DNA of 64,000 nucleotides. It comes from Planctomycetota bacterium. Lineage in GTDB: Bacteria > Planctomycetota > SZUA-567 > H5-PLA8. The position numbers were made by a program, and so were the translations under genes. Positions within the stretch are counted from its first letter, which is position 1; every line of letters begins with the position of its first letter. The stretch lies in contig JAKLKQ010000002.1 of the NCBI GenBank assembly GCA_023150555.1, positions 124,001 through 188,000 on the forward strand, given 5' to 3'. The notes beneath the pieces are model-generated. The model ran no database searches. It saw only the letters and a program-made list of their open reading frames with translations, and was not told the DNA's origin. Positions 55,119 to 64,000 of this stretch are shown piece by piece.

Positions 55119-56924
55119 ATGAACGACTTCACGGGCGACCTAGTACGCCTCGAGATCAAGCTGGCCGAGCACGTGCGCAAGCTGGGCCCGCGCCTGCTGG
55201 AAGCGCCCAAAGGTTCGGCGGGCTCGCTGAACTCCGGCGACTTCGGGCACTTCAACTACAAGCTGCCCTCGTACCTGCTCGCGCATCTGTACCAGCTCGA
55301 CCACCCCGCCAATACGCTGAAGGGGCAGGCCTGGTGCGCGGACCTGGCCATCGGCCTGGTGGATTACTGGGTCGACGACCTCGTGCTGACGAAGCAGAAG
55401 GGCGAACGCACCAACACCTCCGAATGGCCCATCTATGCCGCGCAGGCGGTGATGAACTTCCTTGGACCATTGGTCGACGACAAGCGCAAGGCCCGCTGGC
55501 GCGGCTTCGTCGAGAACTACATCGAATACGCATTGCAGAAGCCCTTCGGCTTCACCGCGCCCAACCACGAAGCCTGGCGTTCGTTGGCTCTGTACTACGC
55601 GGGCCAGAACTTCGACCGGCCGGAATGGTGCGAGACGGCGCTCTTCTTCGTCCGGCAGTTCGCCGAGTTTCAGACCGAGGAAGGCTTCTGGGAAGAGGGC
55701 CGCCACCACGGACCTTCCATGCGCTACAACAACGTCTGCCTCGCGGGCCTGGCCATGCTTTACCGTCACAGCGGCGACGAGACCGTCGGCGCGGCCGCCA
55801 AGCGCCTCGCAACCTTCATGTCCACCTACACGCACCCCGACGCCACCACCGTCGGCGCCTTCGACGGCCGCCAGTCGACCAGCTTGGCGTACTACGCGCC
55901 GGTCGCGCCCGGCTTCGACCTGGTGCCGACCGGCCGCACGCTCAACGCGCGCGGCATCGAACTCTGGCACAAGATCGGGCGCTTCGAAAACGTGAAGTAC
56001 TTCTCGAACTCGCTCTGGTACGGCATGTTCAGCTCGATGTTCTACGGCGCGGCCTGCCACTATTACACGCAGATGATTCCCGAATCCGAACGCGCCGCCT
56101 CCATCGCCGACGGAAAGGATCTGCCCGTCGACCGCGACGGCACCGTCGAACGCCACAGCGCGACCTTCGACGGGCTCGTTCACCGAAAGAGCGCCTGGTC
56201 CGTGGCACTCAGCAGCCAGAACAGCGACGTGCCGATCCAAAACGCCAGCGTGTACCGCCTCGACCGCCAGTCGCGCATCGAACTCTGGAACGCGAAGACC
56301 GGCCTGCTGGTCGGCGGCGGGCACAACCGCAAGGACGCGGAGATCCCCTACGCGAATGTAGTGATGGACACCGGCTTTAGCGGACCTGCCGAATACGGCG
56401 TCGTGCAGAATCAGGAAGGCGGCGAAAACGACGCGCGCCGGCGCTACTTCATCCCGCGCTGGACGCGTTCGCGCGTCGTGGACGGCAAGCCGGAACTCGA
56501 GGTTATCTTCGCGCACGGCACCGTCCGCTTCCGAATCGAGGTCGCGGCGGCCAACCGCGCCGTCATCGACGCCTCGTGGAACGTGCGTATGCTCGACCGC
56601 CTGAACATTCAGCTCCCGCTGGTCGTCTGGCGCGGCGCGACGCTGAGCGCCGACGGGCAAGCACAAACCGGCGGCGAAGCCCAATCGGTGGCCGTCGCGA
56701 AGAAACTCTGCGCCGAAGGCGGGCCCTACGGAAGCCGCGTCACGCTTACCGTTCCGAAGGGCGCCGACGCGAAGGTCCACTACCCGCTGCCGCTGCTGCG
56801 CGACTACGGCGGCACCTCCAGCGGCGAAGACGAAATGGTCCCGCCGTTCGAGATCGCACTGCTGAGTTGCCAGTGGACGAAGTTTGCGAACGAAGGCTCC
56901 GCGCGCTTCGAGCTCTCGTTCTAG
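55119..56924 (+). CDS. paralog 1 of an unassigned ~600-aa toroid/beta-sandwich family
   Basis: Protein of 601 residues, GGGAG before the ATG, no signal peptide. The N-terminal ~330 residues are alpha-helical (AHLYQLDHPANTLKGQAWCADLAIGLVDYW; TAPNHEAWRSLALYYAGQ; EEGRHHGPSMRYNN near 190); the C-terminal part is beta-rich (WSVALSSQNSDVP, YRLDRQSRIELWNAKTGLLVGGGHN, VVMDTG). The toroid plus beta-sandwich layout resembles heparinase-like lyases, but the diagnostic HxxxDxxxF block is absent. Strictly shared blocks with the next two genes suggest catalysis around RHHGPSMRY. Function not established. Confidence 0.72.
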   Translation: MNDFTGDLVRLEIKLAEHVRKLGPRLLEAPKGSAGSLNSGDFGHFNYKLPSYLLAHLYQLDHPANTLKGQAWCADLAIGLVDYWVDDLVLTKQKGERTNTSEWPIYAAQAVMNFLGPLVDDKRKARWRGFVENYIEYALQKPFGFTAPNHEAWRSLALYYAGQNFDRPEWCETALFFVRQFAEFQTEEGFWEEGRHHGPSMRYNNVCLAGLAMLYRHSGDETVGAAAKRLATFMSTYTHPDATTVGAFDGRQSTSLAYYAPVAPGFDLVPTGRTLNARGIELWHKIGRFENVKYFSNSLWYGMFSSMFYGAACHYYTQMIPESERAASIADGKDLPVDRDGTVERHSATFDGLVHRKSAWSVALSSQNSDVPIQNASVYRLDRQSRIELWNAKTGLLVGGGHNRKDAEIPYANVVMDTGFSGPAEYGVVQNQEGGENDARRRYFIPRWTRSRVVDGKPELEVIFAHGTVRFRIEVAAANRAVIDASWNVRMLDRLNIQLPLVVWRGATLSADGQAQTGGEAQSVAVAKKLCAEGGPYGSRVTLTVPKGADAKVHYPLPLLRDYGGTSSGEDEMVPPFEIALLSCQWTKFANEGSARFELSF

Positions 56925-56940
56925 CCGCGAGGTTCCGGCC

Positions 56941-58722
56941 GTGCTTGACCCGATCGCCGAACTGGTCCGCTTCGAGGTCCGCTTCGCCGAACGCTTCCGC
57001 GGCCTTCGCAAAGCGGTGCTCGACGCGCATCCCGACGAGGACGGGCACGCCTCACCTTTCTCCGATTACGGATACAAGTGGCCCGCGTACACGCTTGCGC
57101 ACCTCTTCACGCTCGAGCATCCCGACAATTCGCTTCGCAACGCGTCGTGGTGCGCCGAGCTGGCGATGGAGCTCGTTGACAAGTCTGTCGAATGCTGGCA
57201 CCACCGCCGCGATGCCAGCCAGCCGATCAGCTCGCGCGAGGTCCCGCATTACATCGTGCCGTACGTGCTCGAGGCGCTCGGCGAAGCCATCACACCCGAA
57301 CGCCGCGCGCGCTGGCTCGAACACGAGAGCGTCTACGCGGAGATGGCACTCCAGCGGCCCGAAGGCTACACGGCGCCCTACCACGACTCGTGGCGCATGA
57401 CGGCGCTGTACCGGCTCGGCGAGGTCCTCGAAAAGCCCGGCTGGCGCGAAATGGGCGTCTTCCTCTTCAAGCGCATGCTCGGCATTCAGACCGCGGAGGG
57501 CTTCTGGGAAGACGGCCGCCACCACGGGCCGTCGATGCGCTACTGCGGACTGATGCTGCCGTCGCTGGCGTGGATGTACCGCTGGACCGGCGACGAGGGC
57601 TTCGGCGAGGCGGCGCGGCGCCTGGGCATCTTCATGGCCACCTGCACGCATCCAGACACCATCACCGTAGGCAGCTTCGACGGCCGCAACAGCAACGTGT
57701 TGGCCTTCTTTCCCACCTGCGCGGGCTTCGAGTTGACGCCGCTGGGCCGCGCCTTCACCGCGCGCGCGTTCAAGCTCTGGCACGAGTTGAAGATGTTCGA
57801 GGACCTCGACCGGACCGCGCAGTCGACGCGCGATCTGGTTCGCGTGGGCTTCTATGCCGCGGACACCTGCCGCTACCTTCAGAAGTTTGCACCGAACCCG
57901 GCGGATGCCGCCGACGATGCGGGCAAGCTTCCGGTGGACGCGGACATCGTTCTCGAGAACCACAGCGCCGAGTTCGACGGCCTGATTCGCCGCGAAGGTC
58001 CGTGGTGCGTGGCGCTCAGCAGCCAGAACAGCGAAGTGCCCAAGATTACCGACAGCCCCTACCGCCTCGACCGCCAGTCGCGCATCGAACTCTGGCATGC
58101 GGAAGCGCGCCTGATGCTCGGCGGCGGACACAACATGCCCGGGCGCGACGTGCCGTACGCCACGGCCGTCGTCGATACCGGCCATTGCGGCGCTTCGGCC
58201 TTCGGGCGGCTGCCTGCGAAACTCAGCCAGCGCGACCGCCTCTCGTATTTCATGCCGCGCCGCGCGATCACTCGAATGGAAGGCCGCGCTCCGGTGCTCG
58301 AGCTGGTCTTCGGCCATGGCGTGGTCCGCTTCCGCTTCGACCTGAGTTCACCGAAGCGCGCCGTCATCGCGGCGGAGTGGGATCTGCGCCACGTCGAACG
58401 CCTGGCGCTGCAATTGCCGCTTGTCGTCTGGCAGGATTCGCGGCTCGCCGTGGACGAAAGGCCTTGCGAACGGGCTACGTACGCATTGCACGAGATCAAA
58501 AAATCCGTCGCACTCTCCGGCGGCCCGTTCGGAAAGCCGTTCAAGCTTTTCGTGCCGGCGGGCGTGCCCGCGCGCCTGCACTTCCCGCTGGAGCTGGAGC
58601 AGTTCCACATGTCAGGGAACCCGGACGACCCGGTCAAGCAGCCCTTCAGCATCGCATTGGTCAGCAGCCAATGGACGAATCCCGCACGCCAGGACACTGC
58701 GCGTTTCGTCCTCGATCTTTGA
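56941..58722 (+). CDS. paralog 2 of the same family
   Basis: Protein of 593 residues starting at a GTG with GAGG upstream. Same architecture as its neighbours with TAPYHDSWRMTALYRLGE, EDGRHHGPSMRYCG (near 190), CVALSSQNSEVP, YRLDRQSRIELWHAEARLMLGGGHN and AVVDTGHCG. It differs from paralogs 1 and 3 in TAPYH for TAPNH. Tandem duplication is the simplest origin; divergent loop regions suggest distinct substrates or positions on one glycan. Confidence 0.72.
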   Translation: MLDPIAELVRFEVRFAERFRGLRKAVLDAHPDEDGHASPFSDYGYKWPAYTLAHLFTLEHPDNSLRNASWCAELAMELVDKSVECWHHRRDASQPISSREVPHYIVPYVLEALGEAITPERRARWLEHESVYAEMALQRPEGYTAPYHDSWRMTALYRLGEVLEKPGWREMGVFLFKRMLGIQTAEGFWEDGRHHGPSMRYCGLMLPSLAWMYRWTGDEGFGEAARRLGIFMATCTHPDTITVGSFDGRNSNVLAFFPTCAGFELTPLGRAFTARAFKLWHELKMFEDLDRTAQSTRDLVRVGFYAADTCRYLQKFAPNPADAADDAGKLPVDADIVLENHSAEFDGLIRREGPWCVALSSQNSEVPKITDSPYRLDRQSRIELWHAEARLMLGGGHNMPGRDVPYATAVVDTGHCGASAFGRLPAKLSQRDRLSYFMPRRAITRMEGRAPVLELVFGHGVVRFRFDLSSPKRAVIAAEWDLRHVERLALQLPLVVWQDSRLAVDERPCERATYALHEIKKSVALSGGPFGKPFKLFVPAGVPARLHFPLELEQFHMSGNPDDPVKQPFSIALVSSQWTNPARQDTARFVLDL

Positions 58723-58738
58723 ACGAAAGGGAACGGTC

Positions 58739-60526
58739 GTGAAAGAAGACATCACCCAACTGGTTCGCTACGAGGTGCAGCTTGCCGAGACCATTCGCGC
58801 CGAGAGCGACCAAGTCCTGGAAGCCCCGGCCGAAGGCGCGCCCGACGAGACGTACTTCAGCTCCTACAATTTCCGTTTTGGCGCGTATCTTTTCGCGCAC
58901 CTGCACCGCTTCAAGCACTCGGACAACCCGCACCACAAGGCCGAATGGTGCGCCGAGCTGGCCATGCGCTTCGTGGACAAGTTCGTCGAGGACTACCGCG
59001 AGCAACTGCGCCAGGGCAAGCGCGTCAGCACCGGCGAGTGGCCGCACTTCATCACCGCGGAGGTCTGCGATTGGCTGCGCGACAAAATTCCATCCGACCG
59101 CAAGGCCGCGTGGCTCGAGCACGAGACCGCGTGGGCCGAGCAAGCGTGCGAACGGCCATTCGGATTCACCGCGCCCAACCACGACGCGTGGCGCATCGCC
59201 TCGCTGTACCGACTCGGCCAGGCGCTCGACCGGCCGAAGTGGTGCGAGACCGCGCTCTTCCTCGCGCGGCAGATCATCGAGTACCAGACCGAGGAAGGCT
59301 TCTGGGAGGAAGGCCGGCACCACGGTCCTTCGATGCGCTACTGCGCGCTCATGCTCAGCGGCCTCGCCTGGACCTACCGGCTTTCCGGCGAAAAGCGCAT
59401 CGGCCACGCGGCGCGGCGCCTGGCCGAGTTCATGGCGACCTACACGTTTCCCGACGCGACCACGGTGGGCTGTTTCGACGGGCGGCAGCAAATGGGACTC
59501 GGCTTCTTCCCGCTCTGCCCGGGCCTGGAGCTGACGCCGCTCGGGCGCACGCTCAACGCCCGCTCGATGCAGCTCTGGCGCGATGCCGGCCGGTTCGAGG
59601 ACATCCGCCGCATCGCGCCTTCCCGGCGCAACGCGTTTCAGATGGGATTTTTCCTTCCGATGCAGATCGAGTACTTCGCCGAACGCCTGCCCGATCCCGA
59701 ACGCGCGCCCGCCTTGGCCGAAGACGCGCCCCTGCCCATCGAACGCGACGGTTCGCTGGAACACCACTCGACGCAGTTCGACGGACTGCTTCACCGCCGC
59801 GGGCCGTGGGTGCTTGCGCTATCGAGCCAGAACAGCGACATCCCCAAGGACGCGCAAAGCGTATTCCGGCTCGAACGGCAGTCGCGCATCGAGCTCTGGC
59901 ACGCGAACGCGCGCCTGGTCATCGGCGGCGGGCACAACCTCGGGCTGGCGCCGCTGCCGTTGGCCAACGCCGTCGTGGACACCGGCCATGCCGGCGCCGC
60001 CGAGTTCGGCGTGATGGGCACCGACGACTGGCACCACCGCTTCCGTTATTACGCTCCGCGCCTAGCGCGCAGCACCGTCATCGAAGGACGGCCCGAGCTG
60101 ACGCTGGTCTTCGCGCACGCGACGATCCGCTTCCGCTTCGCGTTTCCCGACGCGAACAGGGTGCAGATCGATGCCAAGTGGGAGACGATGAACGTCCAGC
60201 GCCTTTGCTTGCAGCTCCCCCTGATCGCCTGGCGCGGCTCGAAGGTGGCGGCCGACGGGGAAGAACTCGGCCGGGAAAACCAGGCCGCGCACATGGTTTC
60301 CCGCGCCGTGCGGATCGAGGGCAGCGCCTTCGGCGGCAAGATCCGGATCAAGCCGCCCTATGGTACCGAATCGGTGCTCCATTACCCTCTTGCGGCGATG
60401 AAGACCTACGGCATGGAACCGGCCGACGACCCCTTCCTGCCGACACACGACCTGGCACTCTTAAGCAGTATGTGGCGGGATCCGGCGCGAAACGGCGAGG
60501 CGCAATGGACTGTCGAGGTCACGTAG
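58739..60526 (+). CDS. paralog 3 of the same family
   Basis: Protein of 595 residues from the GTG at 58739 (GAAAGGG upstream). TAPNHDAWRIASLYRLGQ, EEGRHHGPSMRYCA (near 190), VLALSSQNSDIP, FRLERQSRIELWHANARLVIGGGHN, AVVDTGHAG. Closest to paralogs 1 and 2 in all blocks. It ends the locus; the next gene converges 10 nt downstream. Together the three may be sequential or subsite-specific enzymes on a glycan oligomer. Confidence 0.72.
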   Translation: MKEDITQLVRYEVQLAETIRAESDQVLEAPAEGAPDETYFSSYNFRFGAYLFAHLHRFKHSDNPHHKAEWCAELAMRFVDKFVEDYREQLRQGKRVSTGEWPHFITAEVCDWLRDKIPSDRKAAWLEHETAWAEQACERPFGFTAPNHDAWRIASLYRLGQALDRPKWCETALFLARQIIEYQTEEGFWEEGRHHGPSMRYCALMLSGLAWTYRLSGEKRIGHAARRLAEFMATYTFPDATTVGCFDGRQQMGLGFFPLCPGLELTPLGRTLNARSMQLWRDAGRFEDIRRIAPSRRNAFQMGFFLPMQIEYFAERLPDPERAPALAEDAPLPIERDGSLEHHSTQFDGLLHRRGPWVLALSSQNSDIPKDAQSVFRLERQSRIELWHANARLVIGGGHNLGLAPLPLANAVVDTGHAGAAEFGVMGTDDWHHRFRYYAPRLARSTVIEGRPELTLVFAHATIRFRFAFPDANRVQIDAKWETMNVQRLCLQLPLIAWRGSKVAADGEELGRENQAAHMVSRAVRIEGSAFGGKIRIKPPYGTESVLHYPLAAMKTYGMEPADDPFLPTHDLALLSSMWRDPARNGEAQWTVEVT

Positions 60527-60535
60527 AAACGAAAT

Positions 60536-61522
60536 TCATTGCGCCGGCTTGCGCCCAACGCCCGCCCAACTGACCTTCTGCACCCACGACAGCGTCGGCG
60601 TTGAGATCTTCGCGGTCTCGAACCACGCCGCGACCTCGTCCTTGCGCAGGTAAAACGCCGTCGGCGCAATCAGGTGATCGTAGACGATGTGCCGGGCTTC
60701 GGCGAAGCCGAGGTCCTTCAAGTAAAGCATATAGTCCGCGTAGAAAGGCTTCCATCCGACCCAACGCGCGGGCACGTAGACGAGGTGGATGCCGCAGAAG
60801 ATCACCGTCGCAAGCACCCAAGCGATCGCCCGCACCATCCACGAAGGCAGGTGCCGCGTGATGCCGATGCGCAGCGGATTGACGACCTTCACGATCCACC
60901 AATTGTTTTCGCGTCCATACACCCAGCACGCCACCGTTCCTCCGGCGCGCACCTGCTGCGTCATCGACTGGAAACTCTTCGCCGGATCGGGCGTGTGGTG
61001 CAACACGCCGACGGAGTACGCGAGGTCAAAATTGCCTTTGAGCGGCAAACGATATATGTCGGCCTGGACGACATGGACATTCTCAAGGTCTCGGGTATTG
61101 GCGAAGGCCACGTCGACGGCCTCGCTGAGGTCCACGCCGACTATCTGCGCGGTGCCGAACTGCGCCGCGACGCGCAGGTGCCGGCCCTTGCCGCAGCCGC
61201 AGTCGAGCACCGTCTTACCTTTGAAATCCTCGGGCTGCAGCGGCTGGACCCAGCGCAGGAACTGCCAGCGGTAACGTTCGTCGTCAATGTCCTTCCAAAG
61301 CTTCCACGACTGCCCGAAGTTCTTCGCCGTCAGCGCCATGTCCTCGGGCAGGGCGTCGGGCAGCATGCGCGGCACGCCGCCGATGACGAGGAACTCCTTC
61401 CTGCAGCCGCTGCAGCGCAGCTTGCCGGACAGAATCTCTTCGTCCTCGCGCGTCTCGGCGTCGATCGCCAGGTCGCCGCGGCACATGGGGCAGCAGAGCA
61501 GTTCCAGCAACGATTCGCGCAT
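60536..61522 (-). CDS. SAM-dependent methyltransferase with N-terminal zinc-ribbon domain
   Basis: Protein of 328 residues. N-terminal Trm112-like ribbon (LLCCPMCRGDL...GKLRCSGCRKEFLVIGGVPRML) carries two CxxC pairs. A class I methyltransferase core follows: TVLDCGCGKGRHLRVAAQFG, VGVDLSEAV, VVQADIYRLPLKGNFDLAYSVGVLHHTPDP. A hydrophobic segment (SWMVRAIAWVLATVIFCGIHLVYVP) near 235 suggests membrane association. This architecture is frequent in polysaccharide and O-antigen clusters; it is 10 nt downstream of asparagine synthase. Confidence 0.87.
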   Translation of the reverse strand: MRESLLELLCCPMCRGDLAIDAETREDEEILSGKLRCSGCRKEFLVIGGVPRMLPDALPEDMALTAKNFGQSWKLWKDIDDERYRWQFLRWVQPLQPEDFKGKTVLDCGCGKGRHLRVAAQFGTAQIVGVDLSEAVDVAFANTRDLENVHVVQADIYRLPLKGNFDLAYSVGVLHHTPDPAKSFQSMTQQVRAGGTVACWVYGRENNWWIVKVVNPLRIGITRHLPSWMVRAIAWVLATVIFCGIHLVYVPARWVGWKPFYADYMLYLKDLGFAEARHIVYDHLIAPTAFYLRKDEVAAWFETAKISTPTLSWVQKVSWAGVGRKPAQ

Positions 61523-61531
61523 CCGTCCCTC

Positions 61532-63520
61532 TCAGACCTTCTGCGCCGGCGGCGCAGGCTCTTCGCGCGCTTCCACCACCAGCGGAACCTCGCCCGAAGG
61601 CGCCTTGGCAGGCTTCAGCCAATGCGCACGCCAGCGTTCGAACATGAAGAGCGTCCACAGCGGCTTGCGGTGGTTGCGGCGGCCCGTGACGTGCTCATCG
61701 ACCAGGCGCTTCACGGCCTCGGGCCGGAAGAACCCATCCTCGCGCAGGCGCTTCTCGTGCAGCGTATCGAGCAGCGCCTCGCGCAGGCCGCCGCGGAACC
61801 AGCCCGCCACCGGAATGCCGAAACCTTTCTTCGGCCGCGCCAGGATATCGTCCGGCACCAGACCGCGCAGGGCCTTCTTGAAGAGGTACTTCAGCTTACC
61901 GCCGCGCACCTTGTACCTAGCGGGCATCGCATCGGCCAGGGCCACGAAATCGCGGTCAAGGAGCGGGCTGCGCGCCTCCAGCGAACAGGCCATCGTCGCG
62001 CGGTCCACCTTGGTCAGCACACCTTCGCCGAGATACGTCTTTGCATACACATAACCGTCGCGCGTGGCCGGGTCGAACCTCGCCACGCGCGCATGCAGTT
62101 CGGAGGTCTCGTCGAAGAGTTTTTCCAGGGCCACCGTCTTCAGCGCATCGCCGGTCAACAGGCCGCCGATCTCTTCGGGCACGAAGGCGCCCAGCCAGCG
62201 CCAGAGCCGTTCGGACTCGGGACGCTTGGCGCCGCGGAGAAATCGCTGCACTACGAAATCGAAAGAGAAGTTTCCTGTGCTGGCCGGCAGGCATCCGGCC
62301 AGCGGGCGCACCACGCCGCGGTCCACGAAGCCGGGAACGGCTGCGTTGTAGAAACGCAGGTGCGGCAACGCGCGGAAGGTATCGTAGCCGGCGAAGAGTT
62401 CGTCGCCGCCATCGCCGCCCAGCGCGACGGTCACGTGGCGGCGGGTAAAGCGCGAGAGCAGGTACGTGGGCAAGATCGACGGGTCCGCGAAGGGCTCGTC
62501 CAGAAACGCGGCGACCGTAGGCAGAATGTCCAGACTGGCTTTCGGGTCGAGGCGCTCCTCGTAATGCTCCGTTCCCAGGGTTTCGGCCAGCCGCTTTGCG
62601 TATGCCGTCTCGTCGAAGCGCGGATCGCTGAAGCCGATGGCGAAGGTCTTTACCTTCCCCCGCCCCTGCTTCGCCACCATGGCCGCGGTCACGGCCGAAC
62701 TGTCGATGCCGCCGGAGAGAAAGACGCCCAGCGGCACGTCGGCAATCAGGCGCCGCTCAACGGCCGCCTGCAAGCCGCCGCGAATGCGTTCGATCCACTC
62801 GGCTTCCGTCGCGGTGTCCTTCTCCGCCGCCGCGAAGTCGTGGTCCCACCAGCGTTCGGTGGCCAGCGATCCACCGCCGAGGTCGAAACGCAGGCGGTGC
62901 CCGCCGGGCAGCTTGCGCATGCCCCGATAAATCGCGTACGGCGCGGGTACGAACTCGTGGAGCAGGTAGCGCGCGGCCGCCTCCGGGTCCATCTCCCGGC
63001 GCACGGCCGGATGCTGCAGCAGCGCTTTGGGCTCGCTGGCGAAGGCGAAGAATCCGCCGTCGTGAACGTAATAGAACGGCTTTTTGCCCATGCGGTCGCG
63101 CGCGCAGAAGATCCGGTTCTGCTTCTCGTCGTGGATCGCGAACGCGAACATGCCGTTGAATTTCTCGACGCAGGCCTCGCCCCATGCCGCGTAGGCGAGC
63201 AGGATCGTCTCGGTGTCGGAGCGCGTGCGCGCGGCGAAGCCCTTGCCCGCCAGTTCCACGTTAAGTTCGAGATAGTTGTAGATCTCGCCGTTGTAGACGA
63301 CGTGCAGGCCACGCCCGTCGTCGTGCATCGGCTGCGCGCCGCCGGAGAGGTCGATGATCGACAGGCGCCGGTGCCCCAGCTTCACGCGTTCGGAATCATG
63401 GTAGCCCGAAGCGTCGGGCCCGCGATGCGTCAGCGCTGCGGTCATGCGGCGCAGGATGTCCGCAGCCTCGATCGGCTTCGCGTCAATGGTCGCTCTGGCG
63501 TAGCCGGCAATGCCGCACAT
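61532..63520 (-). CDS. asnB: asparagine synthase (glutamine-hydrolysing)
   Basis: Protein of 662 residues starting MCGIAGYARA, with Cys2 the glutaminase nucleophile. N-terminal glutaminase domain: THRGPDASGY, LGHRRLSIIDLSGGAQPM, VVYNGEIYNYLEL, RSDTETILLAYAAWG, GMFAFAIHD, CARDRMGKKPFYY. C-terminal synthetase: PPi-loop FLSGGIDSSAVTA (near 260), ALGGDGGDELFAGYDTF. It converts aspartate to asparagine or amidates a sugar acid. Neighbouring methyltransferase and glycosyltransferase suggest involvement in surface-glycan modification rather than only amino-acid supply. Confidence 0.94.
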   Translation of the reverse strand: MCGIAGYARATIDAKPIEAADILRRMTAALTHRGPDASGYHDSERVKLGHRRLSIIDLSGGAQPMHDDGRGLHVVYNGEIYNYLELNVELAGKGFAARTRSDTETILLAYAAWGEACVEKFNGMFAFAIHDEKQNRIFCARDRMGKKPFYYVHDGGFFAFASEPKALLQHPAVRREMDPEAAARYLLHEFVPAPYAIYRGMRKLPGGHRLRFDLGGGSLATERWWDHDFAAAEKDTATEAEWIERIRGGLQAAVERRLIADVPLGVFLSGGIDSSAVTAAMVAKQGRGKVKTFAIGFSDPRFDETAYAKRLAETLGTEHYEERLDPKASLDILPTVAAFLDEPFADPSILPTYLLSRFTRRHVTVALGGDGGDELFAGYDTFRALPHLRFYNAAVPGFVDRGVVRPLAGCLPASTGNFSFDFVVQRFLRGAKRPESERLWRWLGAFVPEEIGGLLTGDALKTVALEKLFDETSELHARVARFDPATRDGYVYAKTYLGEGVLTKVDRATMACSLEARSPLLDRDFVALADAMPARYKVRGGKLKYLFKKALRGLVPDDILARPKKGFGIPVAGWFRGGLREALLDTLHEKRLREDGFFRPEAVKRLVDEHVTGRRNHRKPLWTLFMFERWRAHWLKPAKAPSGEVPLVVEAREEPAPPAQKV

Positions 63521-63527
63521 GGGGGCG

Positions 63528-64000
63528 TCAGGCGTCCGGGCCGGCGGGCGGCCGCCCGCGGGAGACCGACTTGATCAGGTAGACGGGCTTGTTCTGCGCT
63601 TCGTAATAGGTGCGCATCAGCATCTCGGCCAGAAGGCCGATCAGCACCATCTGCACGCCCATCACGAACAGGCCTACGGAGAGCACCGGCAGCGGCGTCA
63701 AAATGAAATCCTTCTGCCAGCCCGTATCGTGCGGCATGAACTTGAAGGCCACCGCCGCCGCGAAGGCCAGGAACGAGAGCAGGATGCTCAATGCGCCGAA
63801 ACCGCCGAAGACGTAGATCGGCTTGGTCAGGTACGAGCTGAAGAATTTCACGACGATCAGGTCCAGCAGCACCTTCAGCGTGCGCTCCATGCCGTAGTTC
63901 GATTTGCCGTGCACGCGCGGATGGTGCGTGACCGGCAGTTCGGTCACCTTCGCGCCCTGCCATGAAGCGTAGATGGGGATGAAGCGGTGCATCTCGCCGT
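63528..64000 (-). CDS. membrane glycosyltransferase, C-terminal part (truncated by the window)
   Basis: C-terminal ~157 residues of a GT2-type, dolichol-phosphate-mannose-synthase-like protein whose 5' end lies beyond 64000. Visible: MHRFIPIYASWQGAKVTELP, VTHHPRVHGKSNYGMERTLKVLLDLIVVKFFSSYLTKP, and two hydrophobic segments (YVFGGFGALSILLSFLAFAAAVAFKF; VGLFVMGVQMVLIGLLAEMLMRTYY). HPRxHGxSNYG is typical of the family. Transfers a sugar to a lipid carrier at the membrane. It ends 7 nt before asnB. Confidence 0.87.
   Translation of the reverse strand, partial: GEMHRFIPIYASWQGAKVTELPVTHHPRVHGKSNYGMERTLKVLLDLIVVKFFSSYLTKPIYVFGGFGALSILLSFLAFAAAVAFKFMPHDTGWQKDFILTPLPVLSVGLFVMGVQMVLIGLLAEMLMRTYYEAQNKPVYLIKSVSRGRPPAGPDA

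Overview
The window is a chromosomal stretch of a high-GC bacterium. Eukaryote-like Ser/Thr kinases fused to repeat or ATPase domains, secreted HEAT/VWA, TPR and squalene-cyclase-repeat proteins, an ECF sigma factor paired with a FecR-type anti-sigma protein, and many paralogous carbohydrate-active proteins suggest the Planctomycetota or a nearby PVC/FCB-like lineage. This is an inference from gene content; no rRNA lies in the window.

Layout. 0-1.5 kb: rpsI (partial), rplM, a HIT protein and a DUF2695-like protein, all minus strand. 1.6-16 kb: mostly secreted or unknown proteins, a very likely selenoprotein (ArsC-like fold, in-frame UGA at 3343-3345), a membrane-anchored Ser/Thr kinase, a frameshifted C45/NAAA-like hydrolase, a sugar-kinase-like fusion protein and a HEAT-VWA/TPR gene pair. 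15.9-18.7 kb: a Ca2+-type P-ATPase. 18.8-19.9 kb: a GntR/LacI-type regulator with nested inverted repeats upstream.

20.6-37.2 kb: a compact plus-strand block of virus structural genes: sigma-like and HTH starters, large terminase, portal, scaffold, capsid, a membrane/lysis-like cassette, a secreted trypsin-like protease, connectors and tail or fibre proteins. No integrase, repressor, replication gene, endolysin or tape measure is visible. Its base composition matches the host, and it contains the same odd intergenic quasi-repeats as the host, so it looks resident and possibly domesticated (gene-transfer-agent-like or a decayed podovirus-like provirus). The terminase nuclease domain appears to have its segments in permuted order. 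The block ends in a run of five consecutive hairpins and a T-rich terminator.

37.5-49 kb: an unusual radical-SAM protein, an acyl desaturase, an overlapping STAND-ATPase / AAA-Ser/Thr-kinase pair, class II fructose-bisphosphate aldolase, FecR-type anti-sigma plus ECF sigma factor, and a methyltransferase. 49-60.5 kb: a probable polysaccharide-utilisation locus with a DUF1961-like protein, a second GntR/LacI-type regulator, a transglutaminase-fold protein, a glycerophosphodiesterase, a heparinase II/III-like protein and three tandem ~600-residue paralogs of an unassigned family. None of these has a signal peptide, so the chemistry would be cytoplasmic. 60.5-64 kb: methyltransferase, asparagine synthase and a truncated membrane glycosyltransferase, typical of a surface-glycan cluster.

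Regulation visible in the sequence: many genes have AGGAGG-type ribosome sites, but at least three lack one and carry a -10-like hexamer exactly 6 nt before the ATG, suggesting leaderless mRNAs. Several gene 3' ends abut quasi-tandem repeats of a small shared vocabulary.
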